Source: Actinobacillus sp. (GTDB lineage: Bacteria > Pseudomonadota > Gammaproteobacteria > Enterobacterales > Pasteurellaceae). Taken from it: a stretch of DNA of 25,282 nt. Where the stretch lies: positions 1-25,282 of the forward strand of contig JAHHQZ010000027.1 in assembly GCA_020026075.1 (NCBI GenBank), given 5' to 3'. Positions 16,640 through 24,413 of this stretch are shown one piece after another; within the stretch, counting starts at the first letter, position 1, and each line of letters opens with the position of its first letter. The notes beneath the pieces are model-generated. The model ran no database searches. It was given only the letters and a program-made list of their open reading frames with translations, and was not told where the DNA came from. A program made the position numbers and the translations under genes.

Positions 16640-17512
16640 TTATTCGCTGATGATTTCAAGCGGTACTGGAATTGTGGCTGGGACGGTTTGTCCTTTGATG
16701 ATTTTATCCGCTGTGGCAACACCGAGTTCACCGATTAGGGCTGGCTGTTGCGCCACTGTGGCGGCGAGTTTACCATGTTTCACCGCTTTAATGCCTTCTT
16801 CCGTGCCATCAAAACCTACGATCATAATAGGTTTGCCTGCGGCCATTGCGGCACGTAAAGCGCCGAGTGCCATTTCGTCATTTTGGGCGAATACGGCTTG
16901 TACGTCTTTTTTGCTGGTGAGCAAGTTTTCCATTACGTTTAAGCCTTTGGTACGATCGAAATCCGCAGGTTGGCTAGCGAGCAAGGTTAAGTTGTGGGCT
17001 TGCACTGCTTTCGCAAAGCCTGCACCACGTTCACGAGCGGCAGATGTGCCTGCGATACCTTCTAACTGAATCACTTTTGCACCGTTGCCTAATTTTTTGG
17101 CGATGAAATCACCAGCGAGTTTGCCGCCAGCAGTGTTGTCGGAGGCGATATGAGAAACCACGTCGCCTTGATTGGCACCACGATCTAAGGTGATCACAGG
17201 CACGTTGTGTTTATTGGCGATTCGTACGGCGTTGCCTACGGCTTGGCTGTCTGTTGGGTTGATGAGCAATACTTTTGCGCCACGTTGCATTACATCTTCC
17301 ACATTGGCGAGTTCTTTGGCTGGATCGTTTTGGGAATCCAACACGATTAAATCATAGCCTAGTGCTTTGGCTTTTTGTTCTGCACCGTCTTTTAAGGTGA
17401 CGAAGAAAGGGTTGTTTAAGGTGGAAACTTCTAATGCGATAACGTCTTTCGCAATGGCTTGAGAGCTAAATGCAAGGCCTAAGGTGGCGGCGAGAAGGGT
17501 TAATTTTTTCAT
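16640..17512 (-). CDS. rbsB: Ribose-binding periplasmic protein
   Basis: Binds ribose in the periplasm and delivers it to RbsC/RbsA. 290 residues. The signal peptide is residues 1-22 (cut after AIA), and the mature protein has the usual two-lobe fold with ASDNTAGGKLAGDFIAKKLG, GIAGTSAARERGAGF and AQNDEMALGALRA segments characteristic of RbsB, including sugar-contacting Asn, Arg and Asp residues. AAGGAG precedes the ATG. Hairpins on both sides (17537-17564 and 16608-16633) suggest its message is stabilised relative to its neighbours, which fits the need for excess binding protein. Confidence 0.96.
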   Translation of the reverse strand: MKKLTLLAATLGLAFSSQAIAKDVIALEVSTLNNPFFVTLKDGAEQKAKALGYDLIVLDSQNDPAKELANVEDVMQRGAKVLLINPTDSQAVGNAVRIANKHNVPVITLDRGANQGDVVSHIASDNTAGGKLAGDFIAKKLGNGAKVIQLEGIAGTSAARERGAGFAKAVQAHNLTLLASQPADFDRTKGLNVMENLLTSKKDVQAVFAQNDEMALGALRAAMAAGKPIMIVGFDGTEEGIKAVKHGKLAATVAQQPALIGELGVATADKIIKGQTVPATIPVPLEIISE

Positions 17513-17536
17513 AAGGATCTCCTTGGTTGGTGGATG

Positions 17537-17580
17537 TTCCAGCCCGCTACAAGGCAGGCTGGAATATTTGAAGAAATTTT
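17537..17580. repeat. Dispersed repeat copies 6-7 forming a hairpin (rbsC-rbsB gap)
   Basis: TTCCAGCC (17537-17544) and GGCTGGAA (17557-17564) form a perfect 8-base stem with a 12-base loop. The right half continues as CAGGCTGGAATATTTGAAGA (17555-17574), matching the repeat consensus, into the rbsC stop. Confidence 0.7.
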
Positions 17581-18544
17581 ATACACGTTTGCGTCCCCAA
17601 TAGTTGTCCGCAAGCACGGCAACGAGAATCACCAATGCTTTGGCGATCATTTGGTAGTAGGACGAAATATCTAATAAATTCAATGCGTTGTTTAAGAAAC
17701 CGATGATCAAGGCACCGATTAAGGTTCCCATCACTCGGCCGTTACCGCCCATTAGGCTGGTTCCACCGACCACAACGGCGGCGATAGCATCTAATTCGTA
17801 GCCCATTCCAGCGATAGGCTGAGCAGATGAAAGGCGCGCGGTAACGATTAAACCTGCAAGGGCAGCGAGTAAGCCACTGGCGGCAAAAACGAACACTTTG
17901 ATTTTATTGACATTAATTCCTGAAAGTGCCGTGGCAGCCTCGTTGCCGCCAAGTGCGTAAATGTAGCGGCCGATTTGGGTGTGTCGCAAAATGTACCACG
18001 ATACGGCAAACACGATGGCCATTAGCCAAATAGGAAAAGGAATGCCGAATAAATAGCCTGTGCCTAAAAAGGCAAAAGCGTCTGATACATCAGAAAAGCC
18101 TGTGCTGATTGGGCGACCGTCTGTGAAAACCATTGTTACGCCACGCAGTAACACCATTGTAACCAACGTTGCGATGAAGGATTGCACGTTACCTTTGGCG
18201 ACAATAACGCCATTTACTACGCCGAGTAATAATCCACAGAGTAATACCGCTGGAATAACGATCCAAACGGAATATTCAAGCCCAATTAAGCTGGCGGCAA
18301 CAGCCCCTGTGAGGGCAAGAATGGAGCCGACAGATAAATCAATGCCTGCAATCAAAATAACAAAGGTCATTCCCACTGCGATGATGGCGTTTACAGAGGT
18401 TTGACGAAAAATGTTGAGTAAATTATCCCAGCTAAAAAAGTTAGGGTTAATGGTCGATACCACGCCGATTAAAATCAAAAGGGCGATGATAGAGCGCTGG
18501 GCAATGAGAAAATCAGTAAGAGATTGACGTTTTTCAGTACGCAT
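17579..18544 (-). CDS. rbsC: Ribose ABC transporter permease
   Basis: Inner-membrane channel of the ribose importer, working with RbsA and RbsB. 321 residues, very hydrophobic, with about eight to ten membrane segments. Family signatures: AGIDLSVGSILALTGAV near 66-82 and GGTSLMGGNGRVMGTLIGA near 258-276, the latter in the loop that docks the ATPase. The ATG at 18544 has AAGGAA upstream and lies 11 bases after rbsA. Confidence 0.95.
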   Translation of the reverse strand: MRTEKRQSLTDFLIAQRSIIALLILIGVVSTINPNFFSWDNLLNIFRQTSVNAIIAVGMTFVILIAGIDLSVGSILALTGAVAASLIGLEYSVWIVIPAVLLCGLLLGVVNGVIVAKGNVQSFIATLVTMVLLRGVTMVFTDGRPISTGFSDVSDAFAFLGTGYLFGIPFPIWLMAIVFAVSWYILRHTQIGRYIYALGGNEAATALSGINVNKIKVFVFAASGLLAALAGLIVTARLSSAQPIAGMGYELDAIAAVVVGGTSLMGGNGRVMGTLIGALIIGFLNNALNLLDISSYYQMIAKALVILVAVLADNYWGRKRV

Positions 18545-18555
18545 AATGGTTCCTT

Positions 18556-20040
18556 TTATGAAATCGCTGCTGCGAGTAATTTTTCTTGTGTGGCTTCAAG
18601 GCGAGAAAATTCACCACGAATGCTGCCGTCACGCATAACGAGAATGCGATCGCTCATTCCTAGCACTTCTGGCATATCGCTGGAAACGAGAATGACGCTA
18701 AGGCCTGCTTGTTTAAATTGGTTGATGAGTTGGTAAATTTCTTTTTTCGCCCCCACATCCACACCACGTGTTGGCTCGTCTAAAATTAGCACTTGCGGTT
18801 GGCACATTAGCCCTTTGGCGATGGCGACTTTTTGCTGGTTGCCCCCAGAAAGCAAGCCGATTTTTTGTTGTGCTGTTGGCGTTTTAATATTAAAACTGTT
18901 GATGAAATCGCCAACGGCGCTGTTTTCGATGACACTTTTAATATGCCCAAATTGGCTAAATTGTTTGAGAGAGGATAAGGACATATTTTCTTTGACGGAC
19001 ATTCCCAAAATCAGCCCATCGCCTTTGCGATCCTCCGAAATATACACAATGCCAGCGTTTAACGCCTGCTGTGGTGAGCGTAATTGCACCGTTTCACCGT
19101 TGATGGCGACCGTACCTTCGCTGGCAGGGTTCACGCCGTACAGCACTTTCATTAGTTCGGTTCGGCCAGCACCCATTAGTCCTGAAACCCCTAAAATTTC
19201 CCCTGCTTTGAGCTGGAAAGTCACATTTTTAACGCCAGCACCGCTGAGATTTTCCACGTGCAAACGTGGGGTTTTGGCGCTGTGTTCTGTTTCCACGTGC
19301 GGATATTGGTCTTCTAATTTACGACCAACCATCATTTCAATGAGTTCATCTTCATTAAGGGCGCTGACAGGTTTTTCGCCAATAAATTGCCCATCACGCA
19401 AAACCGTCACATCATCACAAATTTCAAAAATTTCTTGAATACGGTGAGAAATGTACACAATACCGCAGCCTTGTGCTTTGAGATCACGAATCACCGCAAA
19501 CAAACTGGCAGTTTCTTTATCCGTCAAAGCATCCGTTGGCTCGTCCATTATGATCACTTTGGCGCTAAAACTTAGCGCTTTGGCGATTTCTACCATTTGT
19601 TGCTCGCCAATGGAAAGCTCGCCACAACGCTGGTTGGCACGGTATGGCACGTTCAGGCGTTTTAAAAGTTTGTCCGCCTCAGCGTACATTTTTTTCCAAT
19701 TTATTCCGCCCCACGGATAAGTGAACTCTCGACCGAGAAAAATATTTTCCGCAATGGTTAAGTTCGCCACAAGGTTTAATTCTTGGTGAATAATCGCAAT
19801 GCCAGCCTCTTGCGAGTCTTTGGGATTTTTGAATTTCGCAGGCTTGCCGAGATAGGTAATTTCACCTGCATCTGCGTGATAAATGCCCGTTAGCACTTTC
19901 ATTAGGGTGGATTTGCCCGCACCATTTTCGCCCATTAGCGCCATTGCTCGCTTAGGATAAACGTTCAAGCTGGCGTTATCGAGTGCTTTCACACCCGGAA
20001 AGGCTTTGTGAATTTGGTGCAAATGTAGAAGTGGTTGCAT
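18556..20040 (-). CDS. rbsA: Ribose ABC transporter ATP-binding protein (two ABC domains)
   Basis: Powers ribose import. The frame is open upstream to 20169, but that stretch overlaps rbsD; the ATG at 20040 (MQPLLHLHQIHKAFPGVKAL) has GGAG upstream, lies 16 bases after rbsD, and gives 494 residues, normal for RbsA. First ABC domain: Walker A GENGAGKSTL, signature LSIGEQQMVEIAKAL, Walker B VIIMDEPTDAL. Second domain: altered Walker A GLMGAGRTEL, signature LSGGNQQKVAIAKGL, Walker B VLILDEPTRGVD. The degenerate second Walker A is normal for the family. Confidence 0.96.
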   Translation of the reverse strand: MQPLLHLHQIHKAFPGVKALDNASLNVYPKRAMALMGENGAGKSTLMKVLTGIYHADAGEITYLGKPAKFKNPKDSQEAGIAIIHQELNLVANLTIAENIFLGREFTYPWGGINWKKMYAEADKLLKRLNVPYRANQRCGELSIGEQQMVEIAKALSFSAKVIIMDEPTDALTDKETASLFAVIRDLKAQGCGIVYISHRIQEIFEICDDVTVLRDGQFIGEKPVSALNEDELIEMMVGRKLEDQYPHVETEHSAKTPRLHVENLSGAGVKNVTFQLKAGEILGVSGLMGAGRTELMKVLYGVNPASEGTVAINGETVQLRSPQQALNAGIVYISEDRKGDGLILGMSVKENMSLSSLKQFSQFGHIKSVIENSAVGDFINSFNIKTPTAQQKIGLLSGGNQQKVAIAKGLMCQPQVLILDEPTRGVDVGAKKEIYQLINQFKQAGLSVILVSSDMPEVLGMSDRILVMRDGSIRGEFSRLEATQEKLLAAAIS

Positions 20041-20056
20041 TGGTGGCTCCTTGCAC

Positions 20057-20476
20057 TTAAAACGGCACGCCTGCGTACAAAATAATGTTGGCAAACGGCG
20101 TGCATTCGCCTGTGCGTACAATGGCTTTGCTGGCGTGGGTTTGAGCTTTGAATGTGTCGTGTAAAACATAATTCACAACGATGGTATTGCCTTGCTGACT
20201 TTGAATTTTTTTAAGTTGTTCTAAGATCGCTTGATGAATTTCAGGGCTTTTTTCTTTAATTTCTGCGGCAAGAGTCGCTCGCTCAATAAACATTTCTTCG
20301 CCTACAACGGCAAGAGTCTGCAAAAGGCTTGGAATACCAGCAGTAAGACTTAGGTCAATACGTTCATTTGTCGCAGGAATGGGCAAGCCAGCATCGCATA
20401 GAGTTAAGCTGTCCGTGTGACCGAGCGTGGCGATACGGTAGGATAGGTCTGCGTTTAGTAGTGTCGTTTTTTTCAT
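20057..20476 (-). CDS. rbsD: D-ribose pyranase
   Basis: Converts the pyranose form of ribose to the furanose form that ribokinase needs. 139 residues, usual length. Catalytic His20 lies in GHTDSLTLCDAGLPIP (19-34), the family's most conserved stretch; the C-terminus has RTGECTPFANIILYAGVPF. First gene of the operon. The leader between the predicted start near 20580 and the ATG is about 100 bases and holds the operator and a repeat copy. The ribosome binding site is weak (GGAAA), about eight bases away. Confidence 0.95.
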   Translation of the reverse strand: MKKTTLLNADLSYRIATLGHTDSLTLCDAGLPIPATNERIDLSLTAGIPSLLQTLAVVGEEMFIERATLAAEIKEKSPEIHQAILEQLKKIQSQQGNTIVVNYVLHDTFKAQTHASKAIVRTGECTPFANIILYAGVPF

Positions 20477-20530
20477 CGTTTTTTTTCCAAAGGTTTTGGC
20501 GAATAGAAAGCCATCACTTTTCTTTCAAGT

Positions 20531-20564
20531 ATTCTGGCTAGGTCGGAATATTTCATAAAATTTT
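20531..20564. repeat. Dispersed repeat copies 8-9, imperfect palindrome in the rbsD leader
   Basis: TATTCTGGCTAGGTCGGAAT (from about 20530) is itself an imperfect palindrome of two repeat cores, and continues to the right as ATTTCATAAAATTTT like the other copies. Confidence 0.65.
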
Positions 20565-20566
20565 AG

Positions 20567-20578
20567 CGAAACGTTTCG
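20567..20578. promoter_or_regulatory. RbsR operator
   Basis: CGAAACGTTTCG is a perfect 12-base palindrome with a central CG, the standard form for LacI-family operators and close to the known E. coli RbsR site. It lies just after the predicted rbsD transcription start, where a bound repressor would block initiation. rbsR is in the same operon. Confidence 0.88.
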
Positions 20579-20586
20579 ATGGCTAA

Positions 20587-20614
20587 ATTTTATTGGTTTA
20601 AAAAATAAATTCAA
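20587..20614 (-). promoter_or_regulatory. rbs operon promoter
   Basis: Minus-strand TTGAAT (20609-20614), 16-base spacer, TAAAAT (20587-20592), predicted start near 20580. It is the best promoter in the interval and lies between the CRP site and the operator at spacings typical of class I CRP activation. Confidence 0.6.
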
Positions 20615-20631
20615 CGTGCAAAAGGCGGTTT

Positions 20632-20647
20632 TGTGAACTAGATCACA
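20632..20647. promoter_or_regulatory. CRP-cAMP binding site upstream of rbsD
   Basis: TGTGAACTAGATCACA matches the TGTGA-N6-TCACA consensus fully and is flanked by T/A as in strong sites. Its centre lies about 60 bases upstream of the predicted start, near the class I position of -61.5. It implies ribose genes are activated when preferred sugars run out. Confidence 0.85.
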
Positions 20648-20747
20648 ATATTTTTATTCGGCGGTGGATAAGTTTATTTGATGGACACAGTTGTCAATGC
20701 AAAACGATAGAAAGGGAGAGCAAAGATAGCCATAAAATAGGCAAAAT

Positions 20748-20773
20748 AAAAGGACTCTTGCGAGTCCTTTTTT
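20748..20773. terminator. Intrinsic terminator after cydX
   Basis: AAAAGGACTC (20748-20757) pairs perfectly with GAGTCCTTTT (20762-20771) across a 4-base loop. A T-rich run follows on both strands (TTTTATTTTG on the minus strand), so it can end cydABX messages. The 20477-20780 interval holds no gene beyond these sites. Confidence 0.92.
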
Positions 20774-20780
20774 GTTTGAA

Positions 20781-20879
20781 TTATTCGTCAAATTTACCGC
20801 TTCTATCAATACTCATCACGATAACTGCAGTGAATGAAATGACGAAAGCCATACCAAGAATCCATAATAAATAGAACAT
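20781..20879 (-). CDS. cydX: Cytochrome bd oxidase small subunit CydX
   Basis: A 32-residue membrane protein beginning MFYLLWILGMAFVISF and ending IDRSGKFDE. One hydrophobic helix spans residues 3-23, followed by a short charged tail. This is the usual CydX (YbgT) shape: it binds the CydAB core and supports oxidase stability and haem placement in known systems. It begins 15 bases after the cydB stop, with GGAGAA before the ATG. Confidence 0.93.
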   Translation of the reverse strand: MFYLLWILGMAFVISFTAVIVMSIDRSGKFDE

Positions 20880-20893
20880 CGATTTTCTCCTTA

Positions 20894-22030
20894 TTAGTAG
20901 GTAATGTTTTCGCCGCTTTCAATGAACTGAGCGTCAAGACGACCAGCCATTTTGTAGTACGCCCAAATGGTGTACGTAAGCAAGATAACAGTGAATACTA
21001 ATGCAAAGCCAAACATTAAGGTTAATGTTAATTGGCTAGAAGTTGCATCCCAGATTAGCAAGCTATCGCCTGGGTTTGTGCTAGACGGCATAATGAATGG
21101 GAACATTGATACCGCAAAGCTGGTGATAACACCTGCTAAGGTAATTGATGAGAAGAAGAATGCCCAACCGTTACGGTTAGCTTTTGACATCGCTGTGTTA
21201 CCAAGTGCGCCGATTACAACGAGTAACGGGAGAATGAATAACACAGGGTGGTTAAAGTAGTTAGCAAACCAAGCGTGAGCCTGTAGAACGACATCTTTAC
21301 CTGTTGGATCAGATGGACCTGCGTGGTCAACTACACCTTCAAGCACATAACCGTTTTTGAAGTACAACCAAACGCCAGCTAACACGAATAGGATAAGGGT
21401 TAGTAACGCACCAACTTCACTGATTTTTTGGCTACGCGCACGGAGAGCGTCCACAGTTTTTAATTGCAACCAGTTTGCACCGTGAGTGATAAGCATTGTT
21501 GCGCTTAATACACCACAAAGTAATGCAAATGGGTTAAGTAATTGCCAGAAAGTACCAGTGTAGGTTGGTTTTAATAATTCATCAAAGTGGAAAGGTACAC
21601 CTTGAAGTAAGTTACCAAATGCCACGCCGAATACAACGATTGGCACGAAACCACCAATGAATAAACCGATATCCCAGAATGTGCGATAAGCAGCAGAGTT
21701 CACTTTAGAGCGGTATTCAAAACCTACTGGACGGAAAAATAACGCTGCCAATACAAGAATCATCGCAATGAAGAACCCAGAGAATGATACTGAGTAAACA
21801 ATTGGCCACGCCGCAAACATTGCACCACCAGCAGTTAATAACCAAACTTGGTTACCATCCCAGTGCGGTGCAATTGTGTTGATCATAATGCGTTTTTCTA
21901 CTTCTTTCTTACCCGCAAAAGGTAGCAAGCTTAAAACGCCCATATCAAAGCCGTCCGTCACAGAGAAACCAATTAACAATACGATAACAAGAACCCACCA
22001 AGCAAAGCGGAGAAATTCATAATCAATCAT
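20894..22030 (-). CDS. cydB: Cytochrome bd quinol oxidase subunit II
   Basis: Second large subunit of the bd oxidase in the inner membrane. The open frame reaches a TTG at 22036, but the ATG at 22030 (MIDYEFLRFAWW) has AGGAG at good spacing and matches the family, giving 378 residues. The start of the sequence contains GFSVTDGFDMGVLSLLPF, and HWDGNQVWLLTAGGAMFAAW lies near 60-79; both are conserved in CydB. About eight membrane segments are apparent. It begins 14 bases after cydA. Confidence 0.95.
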   Translation of the reverse strand: MIDYEFLRFAWWVLVIVLLIGFSVTDGFDMGVLSLLPFAGKKEVEKRIMINTIAPHWDGNQVWLLTAGGAMFAAWPIVYSVSFSGFFIAMILVLAALFFRPVGFEYRSKVNSAAYRTFWDIGLFIGGFVPIVVFGVAFGNLLQGVPFHFDELLKPTYTGTFWQLLNPFALLCGVLSATMLITHGANWLQLKTVDALRARSQKISEVGALLTLILFVLAGVWLYFKNGYVLEGVVDHAGPSDPTGKDVVLQAHAWFANYFNHPVLFILPLLVVIGALGNTAMSKANRNGWAFFFSSITLAGVITSFAVSMFPFIMPSSTNPGDSLLIWDATSSQLTLTLMFGFALVFTVILLTYTIWAYYKMAGRLDAQFIESGENITY

Positions 22031-22044
22031 AGTCAAACTCCTAC

Positions 22045-23607
22045 TTATTTAGACTGTTCAAAGTGATAGCGACCTGTTTTTAATGCACTTGGACCTAGAC
22101 GGCCAAATTTGAACATTAAGAAACTTTCAAACACAAGGAATAATGTGTATAAGCCACACAATAATCCGATGGAGAAATAAAGATCGCCAGCAGATAAGTT
22201 GGAGGCCGCAATATTTACAGGAAGAATGTCAAATACTGTCCACGGTTGACGACCATATTCTGCTAAGAACCAGCCACTTTCAATGGCGAACCAAGGGAGT
22301 GGTAAGCCCCAAAGTAAGCAAGTAAGCAAGAAACGGTTTTTACCAATGGTTTTACGTACTGTAGCAACGAAAGCAGAAAGGGTTAATAACAACAATAAGC
22401 CCCATACACCAAGCATTACACGGAATGCATAGAATGTTGGAAGTACGCGAGGAACAGAGTGGCGAGCTGCTTCTGCGATTTGAGCAGGTGTTGCATCCAC
22501 AACATTTGGTGCATAACGTTTAAGCAATAAACCGAAACCTAAGTCTTTTTCAACGGCTTTAAATTGTGCCATTGTTTCAGGATCCACACTGCCTGTTGCT
22601 TTTTTCTCAGCTTTAAGTTTTTGAAGTAAACCGTAAGCAACCTTACCATTTTCAACACGTTTTTCATTTTGAGCGATAACTTCTTTTAAGCCCGCAAATT
22701 GTTTGTCGATTGAACGAGTAACGATAATACCTGCTAACCAAGGTACTTGAAGTTCAACGGTATTTTTTTCGAGTTTTTCATCAGGGATGATTAATACATT
22801 CCACGGTGCAGGTGCTGCTTCAGTTTCCCAAACGCCTTCCATTGCCGCTAATTTTGCAGGCTGTGCTTGACCGATGTCATAACCTGATTCATCTCCCATA
22901 AAGAATACGGAAATACTTGCAATGAAACCAAATACCGCAGCAACAGCGAAAGAACGTTTTGCAAACGGAATATCACGACCTTTAAGCAAGTAGTAAGAGC
23001 TAATGGCTAGCACGAAGAATGCTGCTGAAATGTATGCTGCACTTAATGTGTGTAAGAATTTAGTTTGGGCAACTGGGTTTAACCAAAGCTCCAAGAAGTT
23101 AGTCATTTCCATACGCATTGTTGCGAAATTGAAATGTGAACCCACTGGATGTTGCATCCAACCATTAGCTACTAAAATCCACATTGCGGATAGGTTAGAG
23201 CCAATAGCTACACAGTAAGTGGTGATAAGGTGTTTACCTTTAGAAAGGCGTTTCCAGCCGAAGAAGAATAACCCAACGAATGTGGATTCCATAAAGAACG
23301 CAAGTAACGCTTCAATGGCCAATGGCGCACCGAAAATATCACCAACGTATTGAGAATAATATGACCAGTTAGTACCAAACTGGAATTCCATTGTAATACC
23401 AGTTGTAACACCGAGAGCAAAGTTAATACCAAATAATTTACCCCAGAACTGAGTCATATCTTTATAAACTTGTTTGCCTGTGGCTACGTAGATAGTTTCC
23501 ATAATTACAAGAATAAAGGACAAACCTAAAGTAAGCGGCACAAACAAAAAGTGATAAAGAGCAGTTAAAGCAAACTGCAATCTAGAGAGATCTACAATAT
23601 CTAACAT
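22045..23607 (-). CDS. cydA: Cytochrome bd quinol oxidase subunit I
   Basis: Carries the haems and quinol site of the high-affinity oxidase that reduces oxygen to water at low oxygen. A TTG-started frame reaches 23631, but the ATG at 23607 (MLDIVDLSRLQFALTALYHF) has AAGGAG upstream and fits the family: 520 residues. Seen: haem ligand His19 in YHFLFVPLTLG, His in KFLHTLSAAY, Met in YAFRVML, and the signature WFLAEYGRQPW. The Q-loop is the long form as in E. coli (IVTRSIDKQFAGLKE through LLLKRYAPNV). First gene of cydABX. Confidence 0.96.
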   Translation of the reverse strand: MLDIVDLSRLQFALTALYHFLFVPLTLGLSFILVIMETIYVATGKQVYKDMTQFWGKLFGINFALGVTTGITMEFQFGTNWSYYSQYVGDIFGAPLAIEALLAFFMESTFVGLFFFGWKRLSKGKHLITTYCVAIGSNLSAMWILVANGWMQHPVGSHFNFATMRMEMTNFLELWLNPVAQTKFLHTLSAAYISAAFFVLAISSYYLLKGRDIPFAKRSFAVAAVFGFIASISVFFMGDESGYDIGQAQPAKLAAMEGVWETEAAPAPWNVLIIPDEKLEKNTVELQVPWLAGIIVTRSIDKQFAGLKEVIAQNEKRVENGKVAYGLLQKLKAEKKATGSVDPETMAQFKAVEKDLGFGLLLKRYAPNVVDATPAQIAEAARHSVPRVLPTFYAFRVMLGVWGLLLLLTLSAFVATVRKTIGKNRFLLTCLLWGLPLPWFAIESGWFLAEYGRQPWTVFDILPVNIAASNLSAGDLYFSIGLLCGLYTLFLVFESFLMFKFGRLGPSALKTGRYHFEQSK

Positions 23608-24041
23608 CTCCAACTCCTTGCAAAGTGACAAGATTTAATAGTGATTCCAACATATAACCGAGCAATCCCCCCCCAACAGCCTGAATGAACAAGCAATTAA
23701 TTAAATGAATTTAGGTAGGCTAACATTTAAAAAGGATTAAATAATCCCCTCCTAACAAAATTCGAAACAGTGATATTTTACTATAAAAACACAATTTAAA
23801 TACAAAAAATTCATATATTCACGCATAAAGAATCGTCAGGATTGGAGCTTTTAATCATAAAATTTGTTGTAGGGCAAAAATTTCTTAATTTACATTGGGC
23901 AAATGCTAGACAGTTCATCGTTTTTTTGTTAAATTTCGCCCACTTAACCATATGGTACGTAGGGTTCTTTAGAGTTTATGGCGTTACTGAATAATTCAGT
24001 AATGCTTTTTTAATGTAGTTGAAACGTTGAGAAACACTTAA
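23608..24041. other. 434-base divergent regulatory region between cydA and the DUF5339-like gene
   Basis: No gene is visible. On the cydA side are a run of eight C (23667-23674; G on the cydA strand), the A/T palindrome TTAATTAA near 23696-23703 that resembles part of an ArcA box, and a small hairpin GGATTA/TAATCC (23734-23747). No FNR dyad (TTGAT-N4-ATCAA) was found. The right side carries the terminator at 23981-24011. Confidence 0.5.
23981..24011 (+). terminator. Intrinsic terminator upstream of the DUF5339-like gene
   Basis: GCGTTACTGAA (23981-23991) pairs with TTCAGTAATGC (23995-24005), eleven pairs with one G-U and a 3-base loop, then TTTTTT. It points toward the gene at 24042 and no gene precedes it on this strand, so it must serve a leader, a small RNA or a lost gene. 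Confidence 0.85.
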
Positions 24042-24368
24042 ATGAAACATTATCTAGTAAGATTATTAAAAACAACAACCGTTTTTGGAATGGTATCGTT
24101 AGGGCTTGTAACCACAGCACAAGCAGTCGATGGTGTCGTAATTCCTAAAGCTTGCCAGCAATTTTTTGCACAAGTTGATGATGTGGTGAGTCAAGCAGAA
24201 CAACAGCCGGGGACACATTTAGAATTGGCTCAAATTCGAGCGGATTTAAGTGCAAGCAAAGCGGAGATTTTAAAACTCGAGCCTGCACTTCAAGCAAAAA
24301 GTTGTCACGTTGGATTAACTCGTTTAAGTCAAAACAATCAACTCGCTAGCCGAAATTCAAATTCTTAA
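24042..24368 (+). CDS. Small secreted protein, DUF5339-like
   Basis: 108 residues. A signal peptide occupies about 1-28 (basic KHYLVRLLK, hydrophobic core, cut after AQA). The mature part is about 80 residues, helical and Gln/Ala-rich, with two Cys (in KACQQFF and KSCHVG) that could form one disulfide in the periplasm. The spacing of these cysteines and the QQPGTHLEL-type centre resemble small Pasteurellaceae proteins grouped as DUF5339; this is recalled, not searched. No function is known. The ribosome binding site is weak (GAG). It follows an intrinsic terminator by 30 bases and has no evident promoter in between, suggesting expression by read-through. Confidence 0.75.
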   Translation: MKHYLVRLLKTTTVFGMVSLGLVTTAQAVDGVVIPKACQQFFAQVDDVVSQAEQQPGTHLELAQIRADLSASKAEILKLEPALQAKSCHVGLTRLSQNNQLASRNSNS

Positions 24369-24413
24369 TTCTGCTTAAAGAATAAAATAAAGAAGAAATG
24401 TCTCACCGGAATT

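Noticed and set aside
20041..20169. Upstream extension of the rbsA frame overlapping rbsD
   Set aside because: The 43 extra residues are out-of-frame rbsD sequence; the start at 20040 has GGAG and normal RbsA length.
23608..23631. TTG starts upstream of cydA (and likewise of cydB and gnd)
   Set aside because: In each case an ATG a few codons downstream has the ribosome binding site and matches the known N-terminus.
23608..24041. FNR site for cydABX
   Set aside because: No TTGAT-N4-ATCAA dyad found; only a partial ArcA-like TTAATTAA, too short in A/T-rich DNA to claim.
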